From Cyclobacterium lianum (GTDB taxonomy: Bacteria > Bacteroidota > Bacteroidia > Cytophagales > Cyclobacteriaceae): DNA of 64,000 bases. The translations under genes and the position numbers were made by a program. Positions within the stretch are counted from its first letter, which is position 1, and every line of letters begins with the position of its first letter. This document shows positions 52,552 through 63,654 of this stretch, piece by piece. The DNA lies in assembly GCF_900143075.1 (NCBI RefSeq), contig NZ_FRCY01000004.1, forward strand, positions 433,573-497,572. Reading direction: 5' to 3'. The notes beneath the pieces were generated by a model. The model was given only the letters and a program-made list of their open reading frames with translations. It was not told the DNA's origin and did not search any database.

Positions 52552-54995
52552 GTTGCAGCAGATTTATGGTTCAAACCTCGTGTATATGCCAGTAGATTGG
52601 TGGCCATGGTGGTAAAAACGACGACCGAAATACTACTGAGTGGCATTAAGATAGCACATAAAACAGGGCTTACCAAACCCTGAACGGCAAAGAATATACC
52701 CACAGCATTGTAGGTAAAACTTAGTGCAAAGCTAGCTTTTATGACCTTTCTGCCCGAGCGGGCAAAACCAAGAAATTTGGGCAAATAGCCGAGCCTTTTC
52801 CCATCCAAAATGGCATCGCTTGCCGGACTGAAATGTGAAATATCGTCGGTAACCGCAATACCTACCTGGCTGACCCTCAGGGCACCGGCATCATTTAATC
52901 CATCTCCTACCATCAGCACCTGCCTGCCCTCCTGCTGTAACCGCTGAATTCTAGCCAGCTTATCGGCCGGACTCTGCCGGAAATGCATGTGCATTTCTCT
53001 ACCCCACTCCTTTTCAAAAAATTGCCTTTCATGATCCTGATCGCCGGAAAGCAGGTGAAGCGCAAACCTTGTTTTCAAATCTCCCAGCATTTTTCCCATT
53101 CCTTTGCGGATACCACTGTCTATCAGGAAAGTACCCAAATGAACTCCCTCTACTACCAGATATACTTTATTGCCCCTGAAATTCTTTATGGTCTTTGGTT
53201 GAGTTTCCAAAAAGGAGGCGGCCCCCAAAACAATTCTTTGGGATTTGTATCTTGCTATCAGCCCTTTTCCGGGGATTTCCTGCACTTGTTCCAGCCTGGC
53301 GGGGATCACCGGCCCCAGCCAGCGATTGACCCGATTACTCAGCGGATGGACCGAGTAGCTCACCATGGCTTTTAAGACACCAAGAGTTTCCTCAGAAAGC
53401 TTCTCGCCCTCATACCTTATCCTGGCAAGAGCAGGAGAGGTAAGGGTGCCGGTTTTGTCAAAAACCAGTGTATCTACAGCGGCAATTTTTTCGATCACCT
53501 GTGAGTTCTTCAGGTAAAATCCGTTTCTCCCAAAAATACGCATGATGTTCCCAAGGGTAAAAGGCGTGGACATGGCCAGTGCACAGGGACAGGTAATGAT
53601 CAAAACAGCAGTAAAAGCCCTGATACCCATTGAAAGATCATACATGCTCCAGTACAGCAAAGCTCCGAAAGCAATTACCAATACAGTAAGGGTGAATTTA
53701 CCACTAATCCGGTTCGCCAGAGAAGCGAGCGAATCTTTCTGTTGCTCTTTCGAAAAAGCTGCGTGATTCCAAAGGTCGGTAAGGTAGCCCTGAGAGGGGG
53801 ACTTTTGAACCAGCAATTCAATAGCAGGACCCTTTTGCCTCCCTCCGGCATAAATCACTGTCCCCTTTCTGATGCCAACAGGCACTTCTTCGCCGGTCAC
53901 AAAACTGTAATCTATCGCAGCCTCTTCATTCAACAAAACACTGTCTGCAGGAACAAGCTCCTCATTTCTAACCCGGATGATATCTCCAACCCGGACCCGG
54001 GTCAGCGGAACAACTTCCTCCTGATCCTTTTTCATTCTGGTCACGGCTACAGGAAAATAGGCTGTATAATCTCTGTCGAAGGAAAGTGTGTCGAATGTCT
54101 TTTGCTGGTACCATTTGCCCAGCAGGAGGAAAAAAAGTAAACCGCCCAGGGAATCCAGGTATCCCTCCTGACCCAACAGGAAGATTTCAAATAAGCTGTA
54201 AACGAATAATGTAACGATGCCCATCGCTATGGGCACATCCATATTCACAGTGCGATTTTTTAATGCCATCCAGGCAGAGCGGTAATAATCCGTTGCAGCA
54301 AAAAAGAATACCGGAAGCGAGAGCAGCACGTTCAGGTATCGAAAAAGGTTGGTGAAGCCCTTCCCCAGAAGTCTTGCTTCTGAAAAGTACTCCGGAAGAC
54401 TGAAAAACATCATGTTTCCAAAACAGAAGCCAGCTACTGCCAATTTATAGATCAGCCTACGGTCGGCTTTTGGTTTTCTTTCGGCTCCGAGATCGGAAAG
54501 GTTGATGCGTGGCTCGTAGCCAATCCGCGCCATAAGCGCTACAAGTGCCCGGAGTTCTATCCTCTCCTGGCGGTATTTTACCTGGACTTTCTTTTTTACA
54601 AAATCCACCCTGGAAGAAATAATCCCGGGGTGCAGCCTATACAGGTTTTCAAGCAGCCAGATACAGGAGGCACAATGTATCATGGGAACAAAAAAGGTGA
54701 TATGAGTTTCCTCTTTGTCCTGATAATCGATAAGCTTATCGATCACCTCTCTGTCACTCAGATAATCGAAGCGGTTATTGCGGGACGACTGGGATTTTTG
54801 GCTTTGGCCCGGGCTGTCCGCCAAAGCATAATAATCACAAAGATCATTCTCAGACAATACACTGTACACTGTTTTGCACCCGGAACAACAGAAATTCTTT
54901 TTATCAAAGTGAAGTACATCCCTATCACAGGGTTCGCCACAATGATAACAGGATTCCTGCTGTTGTTTTTTCTTTTCAGTAGCTGTATTCTCCAT
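52542..54995 (-). CDS. ccoI: cbb3 oxidase copper-translocating P-type ATPase CcoI (FixI)
   Basis: The 817-residue P1B-ATPase has a Cys-rich N-terminus (CYHCGEPC at 16-23, FCCSGC at 35-40), an HMA-like domain with MIHCASC (108-111), helix 6 motif CPCALAMS, DKTGTLT phosphorylation site, HPLS (HP locus), and GDGLNDAGAL. It exports copper to the periplasm for CcoN assembly. It is the first cco gene of the cluster. A palindrome ATGAC-N4-GTCAT lies 37 nt upstream. Confidence 0.96.
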   Translation of the reverse strand: MENTATEKKKQQQESCYHCGEPCDRDVLHFDKKNFCCSGCKTVYSVLSENDLCDYYALADSPGQSQKSQSSRNNRFDYLSDREVIDKLIDYQDKEETHITFFVPMIHCASCIWLLENLYRLHPGIISSRVDFVKKKVQVKYRQERIELRALVALMARIGYEPRINLSDLGAERKPKADRRLIYKLAVAGFCFGNMMFFSLPEYFSEARLLGKGFTNLFRYLNVLLSLPVFFFAATDYYRSAWMALKNRTVNMDVPIAMGIVTLFVYSLFEIFLLGQEGYLDSLGGLLFFLLLGKWYQQKTFDTLSFDRDYTAYFPVAVTRMKKDQEEVVPLTRVRVGDIIRVRNEELVPADSVLLNEEAAIDYSFVTGEEVPVGIRKGTVIYAGGRQKGPAIELLVQKSPSQGYLTDLWNHAAFSKEQQKDSLASLANRISGKFTLTVLVIAFGALLYWSMYDLSMGIRAFTAVLIITCPCALAMSTPFTLGNIMRIFGRNGFYLKNSQVIEKIAAVDTLVFDKTGTLTSPALARIRYEGEKLSEETLGVLKAMVSYSVHPLSNRVNRWLGPVIPARLEQVQEIPGKGLIARYKSQRIVLGAASFLETQPKTIKNFRGNKVYLVVEGVHLGTFLIDSGIRKGMGKMLGDLKTRFALHLLSGDQDHERQFFEKEWGREMHMHFRQSPADKLARIQRLQQEGRQVLMVGDGLNDAGALRVSQVGIAVTDDISHFSPASDAILDGKRLGYLPKFLGFARSGRKVIKASFALSFTYNAVGIFFAVQGLVSPVLCAILMPLSSISVVVFTTMATNLLAYTRGLNHKSAATWK

Positions 54996-55031
54996 TTGGC
55001 GGCAATTTAGTTCACCATCGAAGTGAAAAAC

Positions 55032-55045
55032 ATGACAAAAGTCAT
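55032..55045. promoter_or_regulatory. Crp/Fnr-like palindrome before ccoI
   Basis: ATGACAAAAGTCAT is a perfect palindrome with a 4-nt centre, in Crp/Fnr format. Its centre is 43 nt before the ccoI ATG. Confidence 0.55.
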
Positions 55046-55058
55046 TTAAGATAGTGAT

Positions 55059-55688
55059 TTAAATGGCCAAATAAAAAGAAAGCCGATCATACCACATTCC
55101 ACCCTTGTAAAAATGAAAAAGTACCTTTGCCAGGTCCGCCTGATGTTGTTTGGAGGTGACCAAAACGGTACATTGGTGCTTGACGGCGTAGGACCAGAAA
55201 TCACCGATCCTGTCAAAGTTGAATTTGATAAATGAAGTTTCGGCGGTATGGTTTCCGACTTCCTGTATGATTTCTTGCTCTTCCTTTAATTTTGATCTCG
55301 GAATAAATGCCGGGGAGATGATCGTGGATTTGCTATCCTGTATATTATTGGCAAAGAGGTACAAAAAATGTTTGATGATACCGGCGGATGCCGGACTCCC
55401 ATCGTAGTGAAAAAGCAAGTGCTCAAAAGAAAGCTCACGGTCATACAGCAGTACCGGAATACTGCAGGGTTCGCTTTCGAACTTTTCAGGATGATCCAGG
55501 CCGTGCAGCCAATCCAATATTGCGGGCAAACGTGCCGTATACAACTGTGCCTTTACATCTGGTAATACACTCTTTTCCAACGGATTTGCGGTCATCCGAC
55601 CGGTAAAATCCTTTGCCAGGGGTAAATTTACATGGGCAGTGACAATGGTATCGGGAAAAGAAAATTGGGTTTCCAGCTTGGTTTGCAT
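55059..55688 (-). CDS. Universal stress protein-like, divergent, upstream of ccoI
   Basis: The 209-residue soluble protein has no signal or helix. The second half resembles a UspA domain: LSFEHLLFHYDGSPASAGIIKHFLYLF (the DGSxxS start) and VKHQCTVLVTSKQHQADLAK near the end. The nucleotide-binding GxxGxxS is not visible, so ATP binding is doubtful. Lying just before ccoI on the same strand (63 nt gap) and with a similar palindrome 70 nt upstream, it is probably co-regulated with the oxidase. The exact family is not secure. Confidence 0.6.
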   Translation of the reverse strand: MQTKLETQFSFPDTIVTAHVNLPLAKDFTGRMTANPLEKSVLPDVKAQLYTARLPAILDWLHGLDHPEKFESEPCSIPVLLYDRELSFEHLLFHYDGSPASAGIIKHFLYLFANNIQDSKSTIISPAFIPRSKLKEEQEIIQEVGNHTAETSFIKFNFDRIGDFWSYAVKHQCTVLVTSKQHQADLAKVLFHFYKGGMWYDRLSFYLAI

Positions 55689-55759
55689 GAGCCTTTCTTT
55701 TTTTTACAAATCTAAATTGTGGTGGCAGGATGAACAGTGACTATCATTTAGGCTCAAAC

Positions 55760-55773
55760 ATGATAAATGTCAT
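55760..55773. promoter_or_regulatory. Crp/Fnr-like palindrome between the UspA-like and SIMPL genes
   Basis: ATGATAAATGTCAT differs from the perfect palindrome ATGAC-N4-GTCAT by one base. A site centred at -41.5 would give starts near 55725 (minus) and 55808 (plus), each about 40-75 nt before a gene start. Confidence 0.5.
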
Positions 55774-55881
55774 GTAAGGAGAACTGATCTGTCCGAATGC
55801 TTAATTTTATAGAAAACAGGCTTAACCTCTATTGCTGATGCTACGTATTTAATGCAAATTTACCGAGCAATCAACCGGACA

Positions 55882-57642
<1,761 letters not shown>

Positions 57643-57785
57643 GGCAAGTATGCTTTGGAATAGCCAATTTAATCAGGTAGCGGTATGAATGCTTGTCAAA
57701 ACCAATATTTTTTTAAAAACACGTCATTCCTCAAGATATTAGAATGCAAAATGCGTATTTTCGATCTTCAACAAAAGCAACCCGG

Positions 57786-58655
57786 ATGCGTCAATGGATT
57801 CTCGTTTTTATCAGCTTCATCATCCCCGCACCAGGCATCGCTCAGGGAGACCAGCCAGAGTCCTGGACAATAATTGAATCCGCAAGCGGAAAATCGGTGG
57901 ATATATCTGAAATGCTGGCAGCGATGGATGCTACCCCAATCATCGTTTTCGGAGAGGAACACGACGACAGCCTGGCACATGTACTGCAAAAAAAACTTTA
58001 CGGGAACCTGATTGCTGAATTTGACAAGGTGAGCCTAAGCCTGGAAATGTTTGAACGCGATGTACAACTCATCATAGACGAGTACCTTTCAGGTTGGATT
58101 TCGGAAGACAAACTCATCGATGAGGGCCGTGCCTGGAGCAACTACACCGATTATGCTCCCCTGGTGAATATGGCAAAAGCTTCCGGTCAACAGGTGATCG
58201 CTGCCAATGTTCCGGGGAGATATGCCAGTATGGTCGCCAGAAAGGGCCTTGGTTCATTGAAAATGCTGGACCGCAGGGCCCAAAAATACTTTACACTATT
58301 TCAACCTCCCGGACCCGACGATGCCTATCTCATAAAGTTTAACGATGCCATGGGAGCACATGCGCAACATATGGGTCCGCAATACTTCCATGCCCAATTG
58401 CTGAGAGACGCCACCATGGCAGAAAGCTTACTCTACCACTGGCGAAAAAACCGGAAAACCAAAATCCTGCACCTTACCGGGAGATTTCACAGTGATGAGG
58501 GCTTGGGCACGGTAAATGCACTCAAAAAGAAAAAAGAAAAACTGAAGGTAATGACCATTTCATGCTTTCCTTCTGAAATGTACAGATCTCCGGATTTGAT
58601 TGCTATTAAATCTTTAGCTGATTATATCATCCTTACGAAACCCCCCGCAGAATAA
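57786..58655 (+). CDS. ChaN-like haem-uptake family protein
   Basis: From ATG 57786 the 289-residue exported protein (signal ending PGIAQG) has VFGEEHDDSLAH, LSLEMFERDVQLIIDEYLSG, VIAANVPGRYASMVARKG and LHLTGRFHSDEGLG, the core of the ChaN/EreA (Tiki-like) fold. ChaN binds haem and is linked to iron uptake in other bacteria. The metal-binding EEH and HxxxG pattern is present. The longer start (57744) places extra charge in front of the signal and is rejected. Confidence 0.85.
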   Translation: MRQWILVFISFIIPAPGIAQGDQPESWTIIESASGKSVDISEMLAAMDATPIIVFGEEHDDSLAHVLQKKLYGNLIAEFDKVSLSLEMFERDVQLIIDEYLSGWISEDKLIDEGRAWSNYTDYAPLVNMAKASGQQVIAANVPGRYASMVARKGLGSLKMLDRRAQKYFTLFQPPGPDDAYLIKFNDAMGAHAQHMGPQYFHAQLLRDATMAESLLYHWRKNRKTKILHLTGRFHSDEGLGTVNALKKKKEKLKVMTISCFPSEMYRSPDLIAIKSLADYIILTKPPAE

Positions 58656-58711
58656 AACGTGGCGCATGCCCTGAGACTACTCAAGCCGACATACGCCACC
58701 TTTATTTGCAG

Positions 58712-58843
58712 TTATTTAAGCGTGCTCTTTTGCATCTTGGGACTCAGGTAATACACGGAGTCAATCTTAAAATCCTCAGGATTTTCTACCCTGAACCATT
58801 GGTAGCCTGTACGTTTGCCTTCGTGTTCATTGAAAACAATCAA
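58712..58843 (-). CDS. Possible 43-residue protein coupled to the ArsC-like gene
   Basis: A TTG start at 58843-58841 overlaps the ArsC-like stop (TTGA), and the frame reads GKRTGYQWFRVENPEDFK then SVYYLSPKMQKSTLK to a TAA at 58714-58712. Composition is convincingly protein-like. Upstream in the same frame is a stop at 58861-58859, so it is either a short coupled gene or the tail of a decayed one. I recognise no family. Confidence 0.35.
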   Translation of the reverse strand: MIVFNEHEGKRTGYQWFRVENPEDFKIDSVYYLSPKMQKSTLK

Positions 58844-59235
58844 TCCTTTCCCGCAATTTCATTAAAAACCATATCCATTTTGATGGTATCCCTGGGGTAT
58901 TCCAAAATCCCGGCCCTTTCATCGGATATCAGGATGGGGGTTTTCATGGCAGATTTTTCTTTGATGAGTAAGGTCAGCAGGTCAGACTCTTCAATATCCT
59001 TACCGTGAACATTATTTTTAAACACTTCAGAGTCCTTGTCAAACAGATCAATAACCCGTTTGCTGAGTCTGTTCGCCAGTTCCAGAATTTGTGTGGGGGT
59101 CATGTCATTTTTTGAAATGTCCAGCTCATTGATTACATGTTTGTGAAGGGTCAGCGCATAGGCATATGCTTCCTTGTCTTCTAACTTGTTGCTGTTGTAG
59201 AGAAATTTAATTTCGTTTTTGCCTAATTCAAACAT
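58840..59235 (-). CDS. ArsC/Spx-like protein without catalytic cysteine
   Basis: The 131-residue protein has the ArsC-like thioredoxin fold (NEIKFLYNSNKLEDKEAYAYAL, then INELDISKNDMTP, LDKDSE... and KTPILISDERAGILEY with its cis-Pro). The catalytic CxxxC/HNPxC loop is replaced by YNSNKLED, and the protein has no Cys, so it cannot be a reductase. A regulatory or binding role is more likely. It ends with a TTGA overlap to a short frame. Confidence 0.8.
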   Translation of the reverse strand: MFELGKNEIKFLYNSNKLEDKEAYAYALTLHKHVINELDISKNDMTPTQILELANRLSKRVIDLFDKDSEVFKNNVHGKDIEESDLLTLLIKEKSAMKTPILISDERAGILEYPRDTIKMDMVFNEIAGKD

Positions 59236-59431
59236 GCTTTGGTCTCATTTAAGGGATAAAAAATATGGGAAAATAAAATTGATAAGAACATAAATTATGC
59301 CATATATAGATTTTACCGTAATTTTCACCGGCTTTTGATGAAGATGGAAATAAATACTTCAAGATCAATACCTTACAGTTCCGCTTGTCTCTGATTCATT
59401 ATTCCCCGCAGTCGCTCTGTGTCAGGTTCAG

Positions 59432-60424
59432 TTAAACAACTCTGCTATCGGTCTGCCACAAATCTGCATTTGGACCGAGTTTTTCCTTTAATGGTTCTGT
59501 TATTTTTTTAAGTCTGTCTACCATATCGGTATTCATCTCTACGTCAAGTGTACCCATGTTATTCTTCACCTGTGCGGCATTCCGGCCTCCGACAATTACA
59601 GCGGCCACACCCTTTTGTTTCAGCAACCAGGCCAGGCTAAGGTTACCCATAGGAATATTCAGTTCTGCTGCAAAAGCTTTGATCTGAGCAATAGTGTCAA
59701 AAGTCAATGCTTCACAGCCCTCATCCTCATGTCTGGATTGGGACCTTTCTTTGGTAAAATGTCTGGTTCGGGCCCGATCGTCAGGAACTTCGTTTTCTGA
59801 AGTAAACTTACCTGTGAGCAATCCCTGCATGATGGGAGAATAACACAACACCGGCACCCCATTTTGCACACATCGGGGTAAGATTTGGTATTCAATGGCC
59901 CTGAAAAGCAAGTTATAGGCCATTTGGTTACTGCTGATAGCAGCGCCGGCAGCCTTGCAGGTTTCCAGGCTTTTTACACCGAAGTTGGATACGCCATAGG
60001 CCCTGATTTTTCCCTGTTGCTTGAGCAATTGCAGTGCTCCGAGGGTTTCCTCAAGTGGAATGTCCGGATTGGGCCAATGCAATTGATAAAGATCAATAAA
60101 ATCCGTTTTGAGATTTTTCAGGCCTCTTTCGCAAGCCCGGATCAGGTCCTGAGGAAGAAAATCCGCGGGACCAACCTTGGATGCGATTTGTATCTGATTT
60201 CTCTCTTTGCCCAGGGCCTCTGCCAAAAGGTTTTCTGAAGCTCCCGCACCGTAGGCTTCGGCCGTGTCGAAGGTAGTAATTCCCTGATCGTAAGCTTCTT
60301 TCAGTGCGGCCAGCGAGTCCCGTTTATCCTGCGGACCCCAGTTGAATCCTCCTACCACAGCCCAGCATCCAAAAATAAGCCGGGAAACTTCCAGCGAGCT
60401 GCCTGGCAATACGTATTTGTCCAT
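59432..60424 (-). CDS. Aldo/keto reductase
   Basis: From ATG 60424 the 330-residue protein has the AKR tetrad: Asp/Tyr in TFDTAEAYG, the Lys in QIASKVGP and His in LYQLHWPNPDIP, with NADPH-binding SNQMAYNLL, and GGRNAAQVKNN near the C-terminus. Start at 60469 adds 15 residues before the strand-1 motif and is less likely. Substrate is not evident; it stands between a gene-free gap and sulP. Confidence 0.92.
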   Translation of the reverse strand: MDKYVLPGSSLEVSRLIFGCWAVVGGFNWGPQDKRDSLAALKEAYDQGITTFDTAEAYGAGASENLLAEALGKERNQIQIASKVGPADFLPQDLIRACERGLKNLKTDFIDLYQLHWPNPDIPLEETLGALQLLKQQGKIRAYGVSNFGVKSLETCKAAGAAISSNQMAYNLLFRAIEYQILPRCVQNGVPVLCYSPIMQGLLTGKFTSENEVPDDRARTRHFTKERSQSRHEDEGCEALTFDTIAQIKAFAAELNIPMGNLSLAWLLKQKGVAAVIVGGRNAAQVKNNMGTLDVEMNTDMVDRLKKITEPLKEKLGPNADLWQTDSRVV

Positions 60425-60571
60425 GTAATATCTTTTATTGCATCTATTTTCAAAAAAAGGCATTTTCACACCAAAATCAAACCAAAAGCTAAAAAATCAG
60501 CGCATCCAAACCGATGACCAAAAAGGGTTTTTCTGCTATCAGTGGAAGAAAGCAGGGCAAAATATATGGTT

Positions 60572-62116
60572 TCAATTCTTTTCCAGAACCACTTTATAAC
60601 CCGGGTCATCTTCCGCGTAATTGACATTAATGATTTTCTCGGCATTTTCGAGCAAGATTCTGCTGCTGCTGTTAAGATGCCGGATATAGACAGTTTTACC
60701 CAGTTTGTCGTATCGCTCCGTCACCTTATGGATGGCTTCAAGTCCGGAATGATCCACCACCCGGCTTTCAGTGAAGTCGATAATGATCTCATCCGGATCA
60801 TTAATGGGGTCAAATTTTTCACTAAACGTAGTGGCCGAAGCAAAAAACAAGGGGCCGTACATTTCGTAATGTTTTACCCCATTTTCGTCGATCCTTTTCC
60901 TGGCCCGGATTCTTTTTGAATTTTCCCAGGCATACACCAATGCCGACACGATGACACCTACCATCACCGCCAGGGCAAGATTATGCAGCACCGCAGTAAT
61001 GAGTGTGACCAGGACCATGACCAGCATATCGGGTTTCGGCACCTTGCCAAATACCTTTAGCGAGGCCCACTCAAAGGTACCAATAGCCACCATAAACATC
61101 AGCCCAACCAAGGCAGCCATGGGAACCATCTCGATGTATTCGGAAAAAAAGAGAATGAACAAAAGTAAGGTCATGGCAGCCAGGCCACTGGAAATCCGCG
61201 TTCTGCCTCCGGCATTGACATTGATCAGACTTTGGCCCAACATGGCGCAGCCTCCCATACCTCCAAAAAATCCGGTGGCGACATTCGCTACGCCCTGGGC
61301 AACACATTCTTTGTTACCCCGACCGCGGGTTTCTGTAATCTCATCGATTAAGGTCAGGGAAAGCAATGATTCGATCAGTCCAACTCCAGCCATAATGGCA
61401 GAATAAGGAAATATAATCACCAATGTTTCCCAGTTTAAGGGAACCATTGGGATGTGAAACTCAGGCAGACTTCCTTTGATGGAAGCAATATCGCCAACCG
61501 TTTTGGTATTTACTCCGCCAAAAATAACGATCATGGAAATCACCAGTATCGCAGCAAGCGAGGAGGGCACAGCTTTGGTGAGTTTGGGTAACAACTTAAT
61601 GATCAGCATCGTTAGAAACACCAATCCCAGCATGATATATAGTTTGCTGCCGCTGATCCATACCAATGCTCCGGAAGCGCTTACTTCTTTAAACTGGCTG
61701 AACTGGGACATGAATATGATAATGGCCAGACCGTTTACAAAACCAAAAATTACCGGATGGGGTACCAGACGGATAAGCTTACCCAGCTTGAGTACTCCCA
61801 CCAGAATCTGAATCAAGCCCATCAAAATAGCCGCGGCAAAGAGATATTCGACACCATGATTGACCACCAGGGCCACAACGATCACTGCAATTGCACCGGT
61901 GGCTCCGGAAATCATTCCCGGCCTGCCGCCGAGGATTGAAGTAATCAAACCAATGATAAAGGCCGTATACAAACCCACAAGGGGGCTCACACCTGCAATG
62001 ATGGAAAAAGCAACTGCTTCCGGTACCAGTGCCAGCGCTACAGTCAATCCTGATAGTACTTCATCCTTTAAATTGTATTGCTTGGGCCGAAATAAACGGT
62101 AAAACATTTGCGTCAT
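60572..62116 (-). CDS. SulP family anion transporter with STAS domain
   Basis: The 514-residue protein has ~11 helices with the SulP features ALALVPEAVAFSIIAGVSPLVGLY, GLYTAFIIGLITSILGGRPGMISGATGA, and NKECVAQGVANVATGFFGGMGGCAMLGQSLIN, then a STAS domain (~440-510, IIDFTESRVVDHSGLEAIHK). Substrates in the family are sulfate, bicarbonate or dicarboxylates. Absence of a carbonic anhydrase neighbour leaves this open. Confidence 0.93.
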   Translation of the reverse strand: MTQMFYRLFRPKQYNLKDEVLSGLTVALALVPEAVAFSIIAGVSPLVGLYTAFIIGLITSILGGRPGMISGATGAIAVIVVALVVNHGVEYLFAAAILMGLIQILVGVLKLGKLIRLVPHPVIFGFVNGLAIIIFMSQFSQFKEVSASGALVWISGSKLYIMLGLVFLTMLIIKLLPKLTKAVPSSLAAILVISMIVIFGGVNTKTVGDIASIKGSLPEFHIPMVPLNWETLVIIFPYSAIMAGVGLIESLLSLTLIDEITETRGRGNKECVAQGVANVATGFFGGMGGCAMLGQSLINVNAGGRTRISSGLAAMTLLLFILFFSEYIEMVPMAALVGLMFMVAIGTFEWASLKVFGKVPKPDMLVMVLVTLITAVLHNLALAVMVGVIVSALVYAWENSKRIRARKRIDENGVKHYEMYGPLFFASATTFSEKFDPINDPDEIIIDFTESRVVDHSGLEAIHKVTERYDKLGKTVYIRHLNSSSRILLENAEKIINVNYAEDDPGYKVVLEKN

Positions 62117-62445
62117 AAACTACGCGGATTTTTAGGTGAATAAATCGTAAACAAGGTGAAAGATTGTAAAAAGGTTATCCAGGGCGATAAAATTAAAAAA
62201 CGCAGCTTATACCCTGAATTAAGGTGGAGTGGGTCTGTATTTTTTTATCTTGTAACCTATCATATTGGCTTGCAAAAGTAAAAATATTTTTAAGCGATAC
62301 AAAATTTTATCTACTACAAAATCTACCCCGAAAACAAAACTTAATTTTAATTACACCATAATTTGTCTGATTTTTTGCCTAATAGGCTCATGCCCAAGGA
62401 ACGAAAATCATATACTTGACCGTGTTTGGCGGTTATATCTTGTAT
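62117..62445. other. Intergenic region with the sulP promoter
   Basis: About 330 nt. It holds the promoter candidate at 62273-62303. I see no gene or structured RNA. Confidence 0.55.
62273..62303 (-). promoter_or_regulatory. Good promoter candidate for sulP
   Basis: On the minus strand TTTG (62303-62300), 19-nt spacer, TACTTTTG (62280-62273): both elements match the Bacteroidota consensus with ideal spacing. The leader would be ~150 nt. Confidence 0.6.
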
Positions 62446-63654
62446 TTAATGTCTATCCAAAGGCTTAAACACAATAATTTTTGCAGGATTGATTTTCAGC
62501 CACATGAAAATGGCCATGATGTTTAACAGGGCGCCAATGATAAAAAATGGAGTAACGGATCCTGTCCAATCCCGGAGGTAGGGAAATGCCAATGCGGTGA
62601 TAAAGGAACCGATATTACCCGCCATGTTCATGGTACCTGAAACAGCTCCGGAATGTAATTTTCCTATATCATTGCACAAGGTCCAGGAGGGACTGATGGT
62701 CATGTCTGCTCCAAAAATAGCAATGGACAAAAAGAAGATAGAGGACATGATGTTTCCGGAATACAAACTGGCCAACAGCCCAAATGCTGCCAGTCCGAAT
62801 CCTATAGCTGCCGGAATGGCTCTGGACCATTTAAACCTGCCACTTTTATAAATGGTGTCTACCAGCCATCCGGAAAACATGTTTCCAAAAGCGCCTGCCA
62901 CCAGGGGCAGGGAAGAATAAAGCCCTGCCTCAATATTGTCCAACATGAATTGCTCCTTGACATGCGGAAACAACCAGGTAAGGCAAAAGAAAAAGGTGAA
63001 ATTACTGGCAAAATATTGTCCCATGGCCAGCCACAAATTCCTGGATTTGACCAGGGGTATGACTGAGAATGCGGAAATTTCTTCCTTTTGCTGCCTGGAC
63101 CTTTCCAGTATGATTACCTCCTTCTCAAATTCAGATACCAGAGGATGGTCTTCGGGGTTGTCTCTGAACAGAAAATACCAGGCCAGAGCCCATACAATGC
63201 CCAAAAGCCCCAACGTAAAAAAAGTGTTCCTCCACCCGAGCGAATCAATGACAATAGCTATTAAAGGCAATGCAAATGCGGCACCAAACCTTCCCCCGGA
63301 AAAATTAATCCCATTTACAATGCCTCTTTCTCTGATCGGTATCCAATGATATACTGCTTTTGAAATGCCGGGATAGGCGCCTGCCTCTCCTACTCCAAAG
63401 AAAAAACGGACGAAAAACAAGGTAATGAAATTGGTAACCGCCCCGGTAAGTGCCGTGAACAGGGACCATAAACTCACCACAGCAGCCAATGCCCTCCTGG
63501 GCCCAAATCTGTCGGATAAAATGCCCAAAGGGGTTTGAAAAAGAGCATATCCCAATGCAAACATGGACAACACCCATCCAAATTGCTTATCACTTAATTC
63601 CAAAGCATCTGTCATGGGCTCTTTGGCCACAGAGATGCCAATCCGGTCTACGTA
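62446..63654 (-). pseudogene. MFS transporter (anion:cation symporter type), 5' end removed by an insertion sequence
   Basis: The reading frame from 63654 begins YVDRIGISVAKEPMTDALEL, which corresponds to the N-Y-[LV]-D-R-x-x-[IL]-S-V-A motif just after helix 1 of ACS-family MFS proteins, and continues with 11 helices to LKINPAKI. Upstream of the Tyr codon the sequence is an IS end, so the start and helix 1 are gone. An internal ATG at 63630 gives a 394-residue frame, but this lacks helix 1. The rest shows no stop, so disruption is recent. Confidence 0.8.
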
